A stretch of 64,000 nt of DNA, from the NCBI GenBank assembly GCA_037953745.1, contig JBAKBP010000182.1, forward strand, positions 186,001 through 250,000, written 5' to 3'. Numbering within the stretch: the first letter of the stretch is position 1; the number at the start of each line of letters is the position of its first letter. The position numbers were made by a program, and so were the translations under genes. The stretch is from Lithodes maja. Lineage: Eukaryota > Arthropoda > Malacostraca > Decapoda > Lithodidae. This document shows, one piece after another, positions 19,011 to 29,300 of the stretch. A model generated the notes under the pieces. The model did not search any database. It worked only from the letters and a program-made list of their open reading frames with translations, and was not told the origin of the DNA.

Positions 19011-21617
19011 CAGTAGTCACGCATCTCACGCATTTTGATCCCACGATTACGCATCCCACGGTACTATCCAATGGCTACCTGAATTCTCATCCCACGAAAA
19101 ACCACACGAGTCCCACGGATGCGCACCGACGCATCGTGGATAGCATTTGTTGGCGGCCATGTTGATGACGCGCTCCTAGGCTTCCCGCTCAGTGTTCCTA
19201 TTGTCCCAGCTCTCTCACGTGTGAATTATTCAAGGTTACCTGTTTTTTTCATTGTGATTACCCGTCCCGCGGTCAGACCCACGAACAATGATGGCTTCCC
19301 AGGGTAGTGGGGGCCCCAGTGGTCCTAGTGAGGAAAGAAAGGAGCCACCTAAGCGACCAGGAAAGGCCAAAGAAGACACAAACAAACATCATCGGTGTGG
19401 CCAAAAACTGAGGAAGTATAGTGTAGAAGAGAAGAAAAAGATTATTCAAATGATCGAAGAAGGCTACAGAAACTGTGATATAACAAAACGAATGAACTGT
19501 CCAGAAGGAACTGTGAGAACATTTAGAAAGAATAAGGAACAGATGAAGAAATCGTTGGCTGTTGCTGAGAAATATTTTGGTGGTGAAGGTGGTGGTGCTA
19601 GTCGGGCAGTGGTGGAGTACAGTGAAAAAAATCAAGTGCTAGCTATAACTGAACATTATTTGTTAAAGTGGGTTCAGAGGCGAGATAAAGAGAAAGCAGG
19701 TGTTGCAGGCCCACAAATTAGAGCAGAGGCACGTAAGATTTACGATGCACTATGTAAAAAAAGAAACATACAAAATCCAGTGCCTTTTAATGCCTCAGTA
19801 GGTTGGCTTCAAAAGTTTAAAACAAGGTGTGGGGTGAAGCATGCTGTGTACCAGGGTGAGGTGGCTTCTGCTGATGAACCTGCAGCCAACTCTTACCCTG
19901 CAATTGCTCGCCAACTGATAGAAGACGGAGGTTATTGTTTGGACCAAATATATAATTGTGACGAGACAGGACTGTACTGGAAGCGAGCACCAAAATCCAC
20001 ATTCATCTCAGTAAAAGAAAAGCAAGCAAAGGGGGTAAAAATGGCAAAGGATCGCATGAGTGTTCTCTTGACTTGCAATGCGTCCGGAACTCACCGAATG
20101 AAACCTTTGGTAATTTATAAGTTTGCCAGGCCTCGCGCCTACAAGAACTGTGACATGAATCGTTTGAATGTGTACTGGAGTCAAACTCGCGAGGGATACA
20201 TGACCACACCCCTCTTCATCAGCTGGTTTGATGATCATTTTGTCCCGGATGCTAAAGCCCATTGCAAGCGCCAAAACATCGATTTTAAAGTAATTTTGTT
20301 TTTGGATAATGCGCCTAGCCATGCAAAGTTTCTGGTTGGTCGCCACAGTGCTGTGCAAGTCTGCTTTCTTCCCCCCAATACCACCTCCAAAATCCAGCCA
20401 ATGGATCAGGAAATCATTGCCAATGTGAAACTTTTATTTTACAAGCAATTGCATGACAAGATGAACCGAGACACCGATTCACAAGAGGAACTGAAGGAAA
20501 TTGGAGAGATGGAATCAAGTGACTCAGACGAACCTCCTGGCAACCCCTCCACTTCTTCCGCCGCCTCTCCCCCTGCCTCACGCTCTGCCTCACGCTCTGC
20601 CTCACGCTCTGCCTCACCCTCTGCCTTGCAACCAACTTCCAATACTGCCGATGCTACTCTGACTGTAAAAGAATTTTGGAAGCTTTTCAATATTCGTCAT
20701 GCAGTAGACTTCTTTGTGAAGGCTTGGAACTATATTTCAGTGGCCTCTATTAAGCATGGTTGGAAGCCACTGTTACCTCACTTAATAGTGGATGAGGCTG
20801 CAGAAGGTCAGGATCTGATGAGGGCAACTCTTGAGGCAGTGAGGAGTGTTCGAGCCCCCGGATTCAACGAAGTCAACGAGGAAGACATCGAGGAACTGAT
20901 TCACAACCCACTAAGGCCAGAACAAACAGCAGAAGAGATGATAGCGGAGGACGAAATGGAAGAGACAGAGCAAGAAGAACAACCACAGCAAGTTGAAAAA
21001 CAGAAAGAAGCAACAACTCAGCAACTGTCTGTCATCTTGGGACTTTGTGAAAACCTGAAGGAAGAGCTGGAAGGCACACCTGGCATCTCTGATTCTTGTG
21101 AACAGTTCCTGGGATACATTCAGAAAATCAGCACAAGTTTCCATGACCTCTACAATGCCAAAGTAAACGATCGCCACCAAGCCCTAATGACCCGCTACCT
21201 GAAGAAGAAGAAAGATGATGATGAGGCAGATATAATAGAAGCTCTACATGACGCCGAACTTGATGCCATCGACGATGATTTCACGGGCTTTGGCGGCGAC
21301 GGTGGGGTGACGGAGAACGAGAGTGGGGCCACGGAGGGTGGTAAGTAACATCCGCCTCCCGTCTATCACCACATCCATCACACTAAGCACCTCATCAACT
21401 TTTCTAAGGTTTGTGTTTGTGTTTTACTACCTTTCTTTTCATTAAAGCAACTTACCTTTTGATTATTGGCATGTAAAGTGAAGGTCAATAGTCGCCCGAC
21501 GATAGCCTCCAGTACTTTTGTAATTTTCCCCATTACTTTAATACTCCGCATCCCACGAATTCCGGTCCCACGGTCATATTTCGGTACCAATAAATCGTGG
21601 GATGCGAGATTCTACTG
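19011..21617 (+). mobile_element. Tigger/pogo DNA transposon, apparently intact
   Basis: It is flanked by TA (19009-19010, 21618-21619). The ends are CAGTAGTCACGCATC... and the complement of ...GCGAGATTCTACTG, with repeated CGCATCCCACG motifs inside both ends (19018-19060, 21540-21612) that may bind the transposase. It carries one long open frame without stops and lies in the decayed LINE, so it is younger than that LINE. Confidence 0.92.
19288..21348 (+). CDS. Tigger-family transposase
   Basis: This 686-residue protein would cut and paste the element in the nucleus. Residues about 38-90 form a pipsqueak-type helix-turn-helix (KYSVEEKKKIIQMIEEGY, then CPEGTVRTFRKN). About 115-185 form a CENP-B-type DNA-binding domain, ending in GWLQKFKTRCG. 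The DDE domain has its three aspartates at D225 (IYNCDETGLYW), D340 (LFLDNAPSH) and D373 (IQPMDQE), a DD32D spacing typical of pogo/Tigger. A serine-rich linker with repeated SRSA units lies around 420-450, and the tail after 540 is acidic and glutamine-rich. Tigger proteins are usually 500-650 residues, so this is slightly long. Two consecutive ATGs start the frame; either could be used. Confidence 0.93.
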   Translation: MMASQGSGGPSGPSEERKEPPKRPGKAKEDTNKHHRCGQKLRKYSVEEKKKIIQMIEEGYRNCDITKRMNCPEGTVRTFRKNKEQMKKSLAVAEKYFGGEGGGASRAVVEYSEKNQVLAITEHYLLKWVQRRDKEKAGVAGPQIRAEARKIYDALCKKRNIQNPVPFNASVGWLQKFKTRCGVKHAVYQGEVASADEPAANSYPAIARQLIEDGGYCLDQIYNCDETGLYWKRAPKSTFISVKEKQAKGVKMAKDRMSVLLTCNASGTHRMKPLVIYKFARPRAYKNCDMNRLNVYWSQTREGYMTTPLFISWFDDHFVPDAKAHCKRQNIDFKVILFLDNAPSHAKFLVGRHSAVQVCFLPPNTTSKIQPMDQEIIANVKLLFYKQLHDKMNRDTDSQEELKEIGEMESSDSDEPPGNPSTSSAASPPASRSASRSASRSASPSALQPTSNTADATLTVKEFWKLFNIRHAVDFFVKAWNYISVASIKHGWKPLLPHLIVDEAAEGQDLMRATLEAVRSVRAPGFNEVNEEDIEELIHNPLRPEQTAEEMIAEDEMEETEQEEQPQQVEKQKEATTQQLSVILGLCENLKEELEGTPGISDSCEQFLGYIQKISTSFHDLYNAKVNDRHQALMTRYLKKKKDDDEADIIEALHDAELDAIDDDFTGFGGDGGVTENESGATEGGK

Positions 21618-21667
21618 TATGAGGTCAAAGTAACGATTAGTGGAAAAAAGTCGGGGGGAAACAGTCT

Positions 21668-22133
21668 TTAACCCTCCAGCCCCGGCTATGTATTATATAT
21701 ATATTCCCCGAAACCCGGGTGTTTTGGCCGAAAAACGTCTAGGCTAGGCTACCGTATATTCGTTAATCAGACTGCTTCCCGCATTCCCGCGCATCCCCAA
21801 GCGTAGCTGTGTTATTTACCTGTAGAATGGCATTAAGTTGAGCTGTCATGATGATTTCATTGGAGATAACTTTATGGCCAAAACAGCCACTTTACACTAC
21901 TTTTCGATACTTAACAACAACATACAGGCACACACGAACAAGCGACGCTCTCCTTCTTGTGGCCGGAGATGCGGGGCGTCGGTCCAGCCGGCTGTTGTTT
22001 ACATGCGTCGGACCGACGCCTCGCACACGAAGCTCACAGGCTTTCAACCACTGGGCGTTCAAGAGCCCTTCCGGGTACCTGTTATATGCTTTTTTATGGG
22101 CGTTCAAGAGCCCTTCCGTGGTGAGAGGGTTAA
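21668..22133 (+). mobile_element. piggyBac-type MITE 1
   Basis: TTAA lies at both ends (21668-21671, 22130-22133). The left end TTAACCCTCCAGCCCCGG matches the right end of piggyBacs A and C. The right end carries two copies of GGGCGTTCAAGAGCCCTTCC, the complement of the repeated module just inside the left end of piggyBac A. No transposase is present. It sits in the LINE between endonuclease and RT. Confidence 0.92.
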
Positions 22134-22241
22134 AAGTCGCTGCCAAACACTCAAGACGCTTGAGAAGGCGTTCCACACGATGCTTGAATTTTATCATTTG
22201 GGCTAGAGTGGACGTCCACCAAGGGACTTGGCGAGCGTGCG

Positions 22242-23070
22242 TCAGCGAGGAGGTAAGCGGGATGTGATTGCGAGCAATGGAGTTGAGGAAGGACGAAAAA
22301 TAATTAAAATTGTGTGCAGGGTAAGAGGTAGGGGAGAAGTCCGAAACATCTGCAGAGGAGTGCGTATAAGACGTCCAATCGGCTTTGAGAGATTATAACT
22401 TGATATTTGAGTGGAGGATGCAGGGCACAAATACTTAAGGAGTATAGGGTAGTGGTTGCTGGAGAAGCGATCCTGTAAAACTGACCAGTCAAATAGGGGA
22501 GCTGCGTCATCCGAGGCAAAGGAAAGATCGACAGCGGAAAATGTACAGTGGGTAGCAGATCTGTAGGTGGGGGTGTCCAAGTTGAGATAACAAAGAGTAG
22601 AATTAAGGAGATATTTTTCAATTTTATCGCCTGGGGTGTCTGTGTTTAGGTTGCCCCAAAGGGGAGAGTGTGCGTTAAAGTCGCCCAGAATAAGGTACGG
22701 TGGGGTCAGTTGTTGTACTATTTGATGAAGGTCTGAAGTATTGTAATGACAAGAGGGTTGATTGTAGGAGGAGCAAACAGTCAAGGAAGGAAGGTTTGGT
22801 AATGAAATGGAGATGGCAGTTGTTTGAAAAGGGTTGGGGTCAAGGGTGACAGGAACAAATACGCACTTATAGTGCACAAGGATGGCCGTTCGGAGATGTG
22901 AAGGGGTTATAGGGGAGCTAGCAGCAACAGTATAATGCCTGGGGGGGGACAACAAAATTGTCTACATGTTGGAGGCAAATGCATAATGGTGAATATAATT
23001 TAAGTAATCGTTGTAATTCTCACATACGGAGGCGAGTTTGGTATCCGTTTATATTCCATTGCAAAATGTT
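22242..23070 (-). pseudogene. I/Nimb-like LINE endonuclease domain
   Basis: The frame starts at about 23070 with YNILQWNINGYQ, the usual beginning of an AP-type endonuclease, and a stop or frameshift follows near 23000. It is then open from 22955 and includes PYLILGDFNAHSPLWG and the S..DLSFAS and SNHYPI blocks near the end of the domain. This endonuclease would nick target DNA for target-primed reverse transcription. It is broken near 22990 and separated from RT by MITE 1 and Tigger. Confidence 0.8.
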
Positions 23071-25345
23071 ATATGCCATCAAGAATAGGAATGTCAGAGT
23101 CATCGACAATAGTGGTCTCTTGAAGAGAGTCTGGTAAAGGTTGTGAGTGTGGAGAGGGTTGTATGGATGGAGGTGAAGGGGTAGATGTAAGGTCTGTAAT
23201 ATTTTCAGAAATAGCTGTGAATTGTGTGACTAGTTTAGGAACAAGGGTGGGGGAGTGGAGGAGTTTTTGGCGCAGAGTGTTCATAAATAGATAAGCGGAG
23301 GTGACATCTTCATCAGGGTTAGGGGGAAGTTTACGTGTGGTGACAAATTCCTGCGTCCGAGCAGGGAGGCAGGGATCCGTGTCACTGATATGGGGTGTGA
23401 TGTAATTACTGAAACAAATTGGACATCCACATTCGTCAGATGGGATATTGGTGTGACATATCAATACAGGAGATTGTGTGGGGCTCGGGGTATGATGAGT
23501 CTTTACCGAAGGTTCGTCAGATGATGGTATCGTAGGGTTATCAGGAGTTCGTGGGGGAATGTCCCTAGGTTTGGGAGCATCGGGATCTGGGCAGTGGGGA
23601 GCGGCTGACGGAACATGTCGCTCAAGGGTACAGGGAGGATCAGGCGTGGTGAGGGTGGTACGGACATTGACAGGAGGTTGGTGAACATCAAATCGGGATT
23701 ATGATAGCTCTATATGAGTCAAGTCAGAATCCAACAGGTTATTGTCATTCAGGAATCTCTGCATCAAGTCCTTGGGTGTGGGATCAGATTCACAAATATG
23801 GGTGACACAATAACAAGGAGTAGGGTGAATTTGAGCATCTTCCGCTGGAGCTCGCTTGGAAAGAAATTTGTGAAGATGTTCGTTGAGTACTGTTCGGGTA
23901 CAAGTCTTGTGCTGAAGTAGAAAGAATCGGCCGCAGTTATGGCAGCCACAGTCCGGATCGTGGGTAGGCATAACCCACTTCCGTGTGGTGGAGCCGAGTA
24001 TTGAGGTCCGGGATGATGACCGGATAGGACTTGCAACCTTACGCTTTTTCCGAGGCTGCGACTGGGTGGAGTGAGATTGGGGAGAAGTCTCTATATCTGG
24101 TACTGTGTTACATTCCATGAGGTTCTCTTCGGTAGTCATGTTCCAAAACTCAGTATCATCGGTCAAGTTAGTAAATCCCTCGAACCTGTTAGAGGTGGAT
24201 AGGTCCGGGGAGTTAAGATGAACTAAACAAAGGTATCATTGGTGGGGTAATGTTGTGGGCTGCTAGGTGGTGCCGGAGGCTGCTCTGGATGCTGGTGGTC
24301 AGAGGAGTCAGCGGGTGTAGTTGATTCATACCGTCTATGTGGAGGAGATTTACCTTCCTGCCTTACTTGTGCTGCAGCAGACCGGAAGGGGAGTCCTTCT
24401 GTGGCCTGTAAATGTAATACTTCACAATGAAATGCGAAGTGCGGGCATGTTCTGTCATTGGCTTTGTGGGACCCGTCACAATTTGCACAACGGGGCGCGC
24501 TGGCTTGACAATTGTTGAGAGCATGTTGTTCTGAGCCGCAAATTAAGCAACGAGCATTGAGAGCCCGACACCGTGGGGTTCAATGCCCAAGCTTCCAGCA
24601 ATTTGTGCATTGTCTCGGCTTGTTAACATACCTTCGTACTTGCAGTTGGCAACCTGCAAGACAGACATGCATAGGGAGGTCATGGCGCTTAAAATAGATT
24701 TTGACAATGCGTAGTGGGGGCCGATTTCCACGCTGAGGAGCAGTATAAATGTCCACTTTAACCCTCCAGACCCGGAAGAGCTCTTGAACGCCCATAAAAA
24801 ACACACCCTAGCTACCCGGAAGGTCTCTTAAACACCCATGAGCTTAAAGCCTCTAAGCTTGGTGTGCGAGGCGTACGACCAACGCATGTAAACAACAGCC
24901 GGCTGGACCGACGCCCCGCATCTCCGGCCACAAGAAGGAGTGCGTCGCTTGTTCGTGTGTGCCTGTATGTTATTGTTAAGTATCGAAAAGTAGTGTAAAG
25001 TGGCTGTTTTTGCCATAAAGTTAGCTCCAATGAAATCATCATCACAACTGAACCAGTTGACTTAGAGAGCTCTACTTAATGCCATTCTACAGGTACGAAA
25101 CACATCTACGCTTGGGGATGTGCGGGAATGCGGAAGCAGTCAGAATAACAAAGATACGGTAGCCTAGGCGTAGACGTTTTTCGGCCAAAACCCCCGGATT
25201 TCGGGGAATATTTATGTAATGCGTAGCCGGGGCTGGAGGGTTAACAACAGTGGGGTCAGTTCTTTGCCATAATTTTAAGATACGATGGGATGAGTCTGTA
25301 AAGCTTTGATCTGCAAATTCAAAGTCGGAAGGGAGCATATAAAAG
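23069..25345 (-). pseudogene. I/Nimb-like LINE ORF1 (gag-like)
   Basis: Minus-strand text from 25338 begins FEFADQSFTDSSHR, is interrupted by MITE 2 at a TTAA, and resumes with KVDIYTAPQRGNRPPLRI. It continues into CCHC-like zinc knuckles: QCTNCWKLGH (followed directly by a TGA near 24588) and CLICGSEQHALNNC, then CANCDGSH. The C-terminal part is open as 23699-24166 and 23069-23464, with extra Cys-rich blocks (CGCHNCGRFF, CGCPICFSNY). It would bind element RNA. Stops and frameshifts near 24588, 24200, 23700 and 23480 disable it. Confidence 0.7.
24758..25244 (-). mobile_element. piggyBac-type MITE 2
   Basis: TTAA lies at 24758-24761 and 25241-25244. It is MITE 1 in opposite orientation: the left end begins TTAACCCTCCAGACCCGG with the CTCTTGAACGCCCAT module, and the right end is CCGGGGCTGGAGGGTTAA. 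Removing one TTAA rejoins LINE ORF1 in frame (PTVV to KVDIY). Confidence 0.92.
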
Positions 25346-25352
25346 GGGAGAG

Positions 25353-25739
25353 ATGAGACCTATAAGGGTACAGTTTAAAACCAGGGCAGTGGCAGAGACG
25401 GTGACAAATTTTAGTTGGAGGCTAAATACAAATGAAAAACTGAAACATATAAGACTAAAGAAGGATTTGAGCATAGAACAAAGAAAAAAAATGAAGGAAT
25501 TACAAGAAAAGGCTGATGAAAATAATGGAAAGTTTGGTGAGGAGGATAAGAGAATTTTTTACTGGAGAGTGAGGGACGGAAAATTGAAGAAGTGGTTTAT
25601 AAGAGTAGAAGGGAGGGGGAGATCAGGGAGGGAAGAGAATGTGATAGTAGTTGTGACGGAGGAGGAGAACAGGGTGGAGGTGTCACAGGGAGAGACAGGA
25701 GACAAAGTGGCAAACCCAGTAGTGCTAAGGGGGGAGTAG
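25353..25739 (+). CDS. LINE 3 ORF1 C-terminal part
   Basis: This 128-codon frame begins RPIRVQFKTRAVAETV and continues with a lysine- and glutamate-rich helix, then FYWRVRDGKLKKWFI. This resembles the RNA-binding C-terminal domain of LINE ORF1 proteins seen in arthropods. The N-terminal zinc or RRM region is missing because the element is truncated on the left. It is probably nonfunctional. Confidence 0.55.
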   Translation: MRPIRVQFKTRAVAETVTNFSWRLNTNEKLKHIRLKKDLSIEQRKKMKELQEKADENNGKFGEEDKRIFYWRVRDGKLKKWFIRVEGRGRSGREENVIVVVTEEENRVEVSQGETGDKVANPVVLRGE

Positions 25740-25794
25740 GGTATGGACAGGAGGAGTGGGATGGTGTAATTGCTGAAGGAATGGTAGATGGATT

Positions 25795-26458
25795 ATGTTT
25801 AGTAATGTGGATGTGTTTACCCAGGACAAGAAAAGAGAACTGATATGTAGGTTGCAGGATGAAGAGGAAAAACCTGATGTCATAGCCTTACAGGAAGTAA
25901 GACCAAAAAATGCTAGAATTGAAAGGGAACTGGTGGAGTATAGTTTGGAGGGTTTTGAGTTATATGAGAGGAATGCTATTAGAGCAGAGGTTGGAAGAGG
26001 ACTGTTTATTTATATAAGAAAAGAGCTCAAGGTTAATAAGGTGGATATGAGACAGCAGTATTGTGAGTATTTGTGTATTGAAGTAAAATGGGCAAGATTA
26101 TCAATTCTAATTGCCTCTATATATAGAAGCCCAAATAATAGTAGGGAAGAGGATGATAACCTACTGAAAGCAATGGAGGAAATAGATAATAGAGAGAACA
26201 AATATAAGATTTTGATTGGAGATTTCAATTTGCCAAGGATCAAACTGGGCAAATTGTACTAATCCAGCGGGACAGGGTAGCCTGGAAAACAAGTTTATAG
26301 AGAAAGTGAGAGATTGTTTTTTAACGCAACATATTACAGAGATGACAAGATATAGAGATGGGATGCAGGGGAGTGTACTTGATTTGATTTTTAGCAATGA
26401 GGAGGATATAGTGGAACATGTCAATGTGGATAGCCCTATAGGTCGTAGTGACCATGCC

Positions 26459-26460
<2 letters not shown>
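25795..26460 (+). pseudogene. LINE 3 AP endonuclease, frameshifted
   Basis: The frame reads DVIALQEVRPKNARI, LFIYIRKELKV, LIASIYRSPNN and ILIGDFNLPRIK, the hallmarks of the exonuclease-endonuclease-phosphatase fold. A frameshift near 26250 moves the rest (MQGSVLDLIFSNEEDIVEHV, PIGRSDHACI) into another frame. The SDH catalytic box is the last text before the inserted SINE at 26461. Confidence 0.8.
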
Positions 26461-26498
<38 letters not shown>

Positions 26499-26975
26499 CT
26501 ATATTCCAACTACTCCCTCTCGGGCATAGGCTGAGAGCCTGTACATTCCACCGCTCAACACGGTGAAGCCCGTGAGGTCTTGTTCCAGCCTGGGGAGTGA
26601 GACATGTGAAGCATCCATCATGGCTCAAAGCAGCTCCATCTCTGAAGCGGCTGGTTGCTTCGCTCAAGTGCTTCACCGTCTCACCCTCCAGACTCAGCCC
26701 TCACTCTCAGAATGCCACCTATTGAGCAGTGAACTCACTAGGCATTGTCCCCCTGTAACATATTTTGAATATGGGAATATTCATACAGTGTTATTTAATC
26801 AGGGAACAATGAGGGTATTTTTTTGGCATTTCGGTGGGCTTTGTGGTAATGCACTGATACTAGGTACAGCACAAATTCAATCCCAATAATATCTTCCCAT
26901 TGACATATCGGGATTTGAACCCGGGTCCATTGGATTACCAATCCAGTGGCATGACCACTCCACCACACCTCCCCT
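26461..26975 (-). mobile_element. tRNA-derived SINE
   Basis: On the minus strand the element begins near 26975 with a tRNA-like head. It has an A-box region GTGGTGGAGTGGTCATGCC, an anticodon-like loop TTGGTAA (GGT, threonine-like) in a CTGGA/TCCAA stem, and a perfect B box GGGTTCAAATCCC. It ends in a long A run (26462-26498 on the plus strand as T). About 420 bp of unrelated body separates head and tail. It interrupts LINE 3 right after its SDHACI block. Confidence 0.82.
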
Positions 26976-27029
26976 AAAGTAGGGAGCTTTAGTTGCAATA
27001 TTAAAACAGAGAGGGATAATAGAAGCAAT

Positions 27030-27710
27030 AGAAAAATATACATGTATGATAGAGCAGATTATGAGCTGCTGAGACGGTGTTTGGACATTGACTGGGGGCA
27101 ATACTTGAACGGTGAAGACGCTGAAGGAATGTGGAGGAAAATTAGAGTCAAACTGGAGAATGCTGTATCCAAAAGTGTACCAGTAAGGGAATATAAGGAT
27201 AAAACAAAATTGAGGAAAAGAACGAACCCAGAATTGCCAATGAGAAGAAAGCTTTGGACATTGATTAGAAGAAAGAAACGATTGTGGGAAAGACTAAAAT
27301 TGTTAAAAAAGAACAGGGGGTCTAGTATAGAAGCTAAAGAAGTGGATCTGGAATGCAGACAAATAAACAATAAAATAAGGTGGGAGACAAGGAGGGGGGT
27401 GAAGGAGAGGGAGAGAAAGATTGCTAGAAATGTGAAGGATAATCCAAAAATATTCTGGAAGTACATTCAGGAAAAGTTAACAAGAAGAGTAGGGATCCCA
27501 GAGCTGGTAGGGGGGTTGGATGATGAGAGTAGAGCGGAGACTGATAAGGAGAAAGCAGAGGTGCTGGGGAAATACTTTGGGGGGGTACTAACAGTGGAGT
27601 CGGATGATGTAGTGCCTACTATTCCCATCAAACAGGCACCGGCACTAGAACTAATTGAGTTTTCCCATGCTAGAATAAGAAGGGCTATAGAAAAAATGAA
27701 CAGAATATAG
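27030..27710 (+). CDS. LINE 3 endonuclease-RT linker
   Basis: The open frame is rich in lysine and arginine (RRKLWTLIRRKKRLW, KIFWKYIQEKL) and ends in IELIEFSHARIRRAIEKM-like text, the region before the RT fingers. It is cut at 27710 by the DIRS terminus, so RT is absent here. No stop interrupts the 222 codons. Confidence 0.65.
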   Translation, partial: RKIYMYDRADYELLRRCLDIDWGQYLNGEDAEGMWRKIRVKLENAVSKSVPVREYKDKTKLRKRTNPELPMRRKLWTLIRRKKRLWERLKLLKKNRGSSIEAKEVDLECRQINNKIRWETRRGVKERERKIARNVKDNPKIFWKYIQEKLTRRVGIPELVGGLDDESRAETDKEKAEVLGKYFGGVLTVESDDVVPTIPIKQAPALELIEFSHARIRRAIEKMNRI

Positions 27711-27780
27711 GTTTGATCCCCAGGGGGAAGAGAGAAAACCTAATATTTATGAGTGGCCCCGGAGTCATTGACGAACTGCC

Positions 27781-28267
27781 TTAACCCTCCGGCCCCGGCT
27801 ATATATTATATATATATTCCTCGAAATCCGGGTGTTTTGGCCGAAAAACGTCTAGGCTAGGCTACCGTATATTCGTTAATCAGACTGCTTCCCGCATTCC
27901 CGCGCATCCCCAAGCGTAGCTGTGTTATTTACCTGTAAAATGGCCTTAAGTAGAGCTCTCTAAGTCAACTGGGTGAGCTGTGATGATGATTTCATTGGAG
28001 ATAACTTTATGGCCAAACCAGCCACTTTACACCACTTTTCGATACTGAACAACAACATACAGGCACACACGAACAAGCGACGCTCTCCTTCTTGTGGCCG
28101 GAGATGCGGAGCGTCGGTCCAGCCGGCTGTTGTTTAAATGCGTCGGACCGATGCCTCGCACACGAAGCTCACAGGCTTTCAAGCAATGGTACAATGTAGT
28201 ACCACCCGGGTTCCTGGGGCCAAAAAAAAATGGTACACGTGTGTACCAACCGGGTTTGAAGGGTTAA
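27781..28267 (+). mobile_element. piggyBac-type MITE 3 with hybrid ends
   Basis: TTAA lies at 27781-27784 and 28264-28267. The left 400 bp match MITEs 1 and 2. The right end is different: it holds GGTACA...TGTACC repeats with ACCACCCGGGTTCCT, the same module found just inside the transposase-start end of piggyBac B (40845-40928). Confidence 0.92.
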
Positions 28268-28769
28268 AGGAAGGCACCCTTTCAAACTCCATGCGTTTCG
28301 CACATTTGAAATGCCCGCGCAGGTAGCTTGATGGGGCCCGCATCATAAGTGCACACTTAATCTCTTATGGAATCGCCATAATGATCGGGTACCACTAAAG
28401 AAAAAACTTTTATAAAAAATAAAAAAATAATAATAATACACTAAAGTTGTCAAAAACAGCTTCCAACAATCGTGGATATTCTTGGTGTGCGCAGCCTGAC
28501 GTCGGGACCCGCGCATCATTTCGTCCTTCAATGATATATCAAGACTTCTCAAAATATCAACGAATGGGAAGGGGATGGTGGGAGGGCCGAACTCGTCAAT
28601 GACTCCGGGGCCACTCATAAATACAGTCGACGCTCGATTTAACGGACCCCGATACAACGGATTTCGGATTTAACGGACTCTGTCCATAGCCGGACAATGG
28701 ACCCAGCAACGGACAAAGTCCGTTGCTCGAAAAAAAATTGGAGCAAAGTCCGTTGCTCTATCTATTTAT

Positions 28770-29290
28770 CTCTCTAATGCACTACCTAAATCCCTTATAC
28801 ATTAACATAACTATGTCTTATTTGGACTTTTTGTAATCTTTGAATCATTTCTAATGTGATGGAATTGAAAAATATAATATCCTTCCAGCACATAGATAAA
28901 TAATAAATAAGATAGTCAACAAAATATTTCAACTCTCCCCTCCGTGCGAGCAGAGATGGTAGATTTACGTTTGATAGATTTTTTGTTTTGTTTTTTTCCC
29001 TCGATATACACTCTCTTTCTATCTATCCATCTCTCTAATGTACTACCTAAATCCCTTATACATTAACATAACTATGTCTTATTTGGACTTTTTGTAATCT
29101 TTGAATCATTTCTAATGTGATGGAATTGAAAAATATAATATCCTTCCAGCACATAGATAAATAATAAATAAGATAGTCAACAAAATATTTCAACTCTCCC
29201 CTCCGTGCGAGCAGAGATGGTAGATTTACGTTTGATAGATTTTTTGTTTTGTTTTTTTCCCTCGATATACACTCTTTCTATCTATCTATC
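28770..29290 (+). repeat. 261-bp tandem units of the TA element
   Basis: Units begin CTCTCTAATGCACTACC at 28770 and with one change at 29031, period 261. A third, diverged unit lies right of the Naiad at 33976-34200. Each unit ends in (TCTA)n microsatellite, and the Naiad is inserted in that microsatellite. Confidence 0.9.
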
Positions 29291-29300
29291 TCTCTATCTA

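Larger units (their letters stand above)
16246..25345 (-). mobile_element. I/Nimb-like LINE, decayed, with five insertions
   Basis: Read on the minus strand from 25345 down, the element shows ORF1 with zinc knuckles, then an AP endonuclease, then RT, until DIRS copy 1 begins at 16245. After ignoring the five inserted elements the LINE sequence rejoins at each insertion: at the TTAA near 24758/25244, the TA near 17185/18112, and the duplicated 12 bases near 18294/18494. The element carries several frameshifts and stops, so it is an old copy used as a landing pad. Clade assignment is from the YVDDFAIY box and the endonuclease text, and remains provisional. Confidence 0.75.
25346..27710 (+). mobile_element. 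LINE 3, truncated by DIRS copy C
   Basis: It holds the end of ORF1, the endonuclease and the endonuclease-RT linker, then stops where a DIRS terminus begins at 27711. Its 5' side abuts the I/Nimb LINE at about 25345. A tRNA-derived SINE is inserted at about 26461-26975. The style resembles the CR1/Jockey-like LINEs at 2179 and 10388, but identity was not established. Confidence 0.75.
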
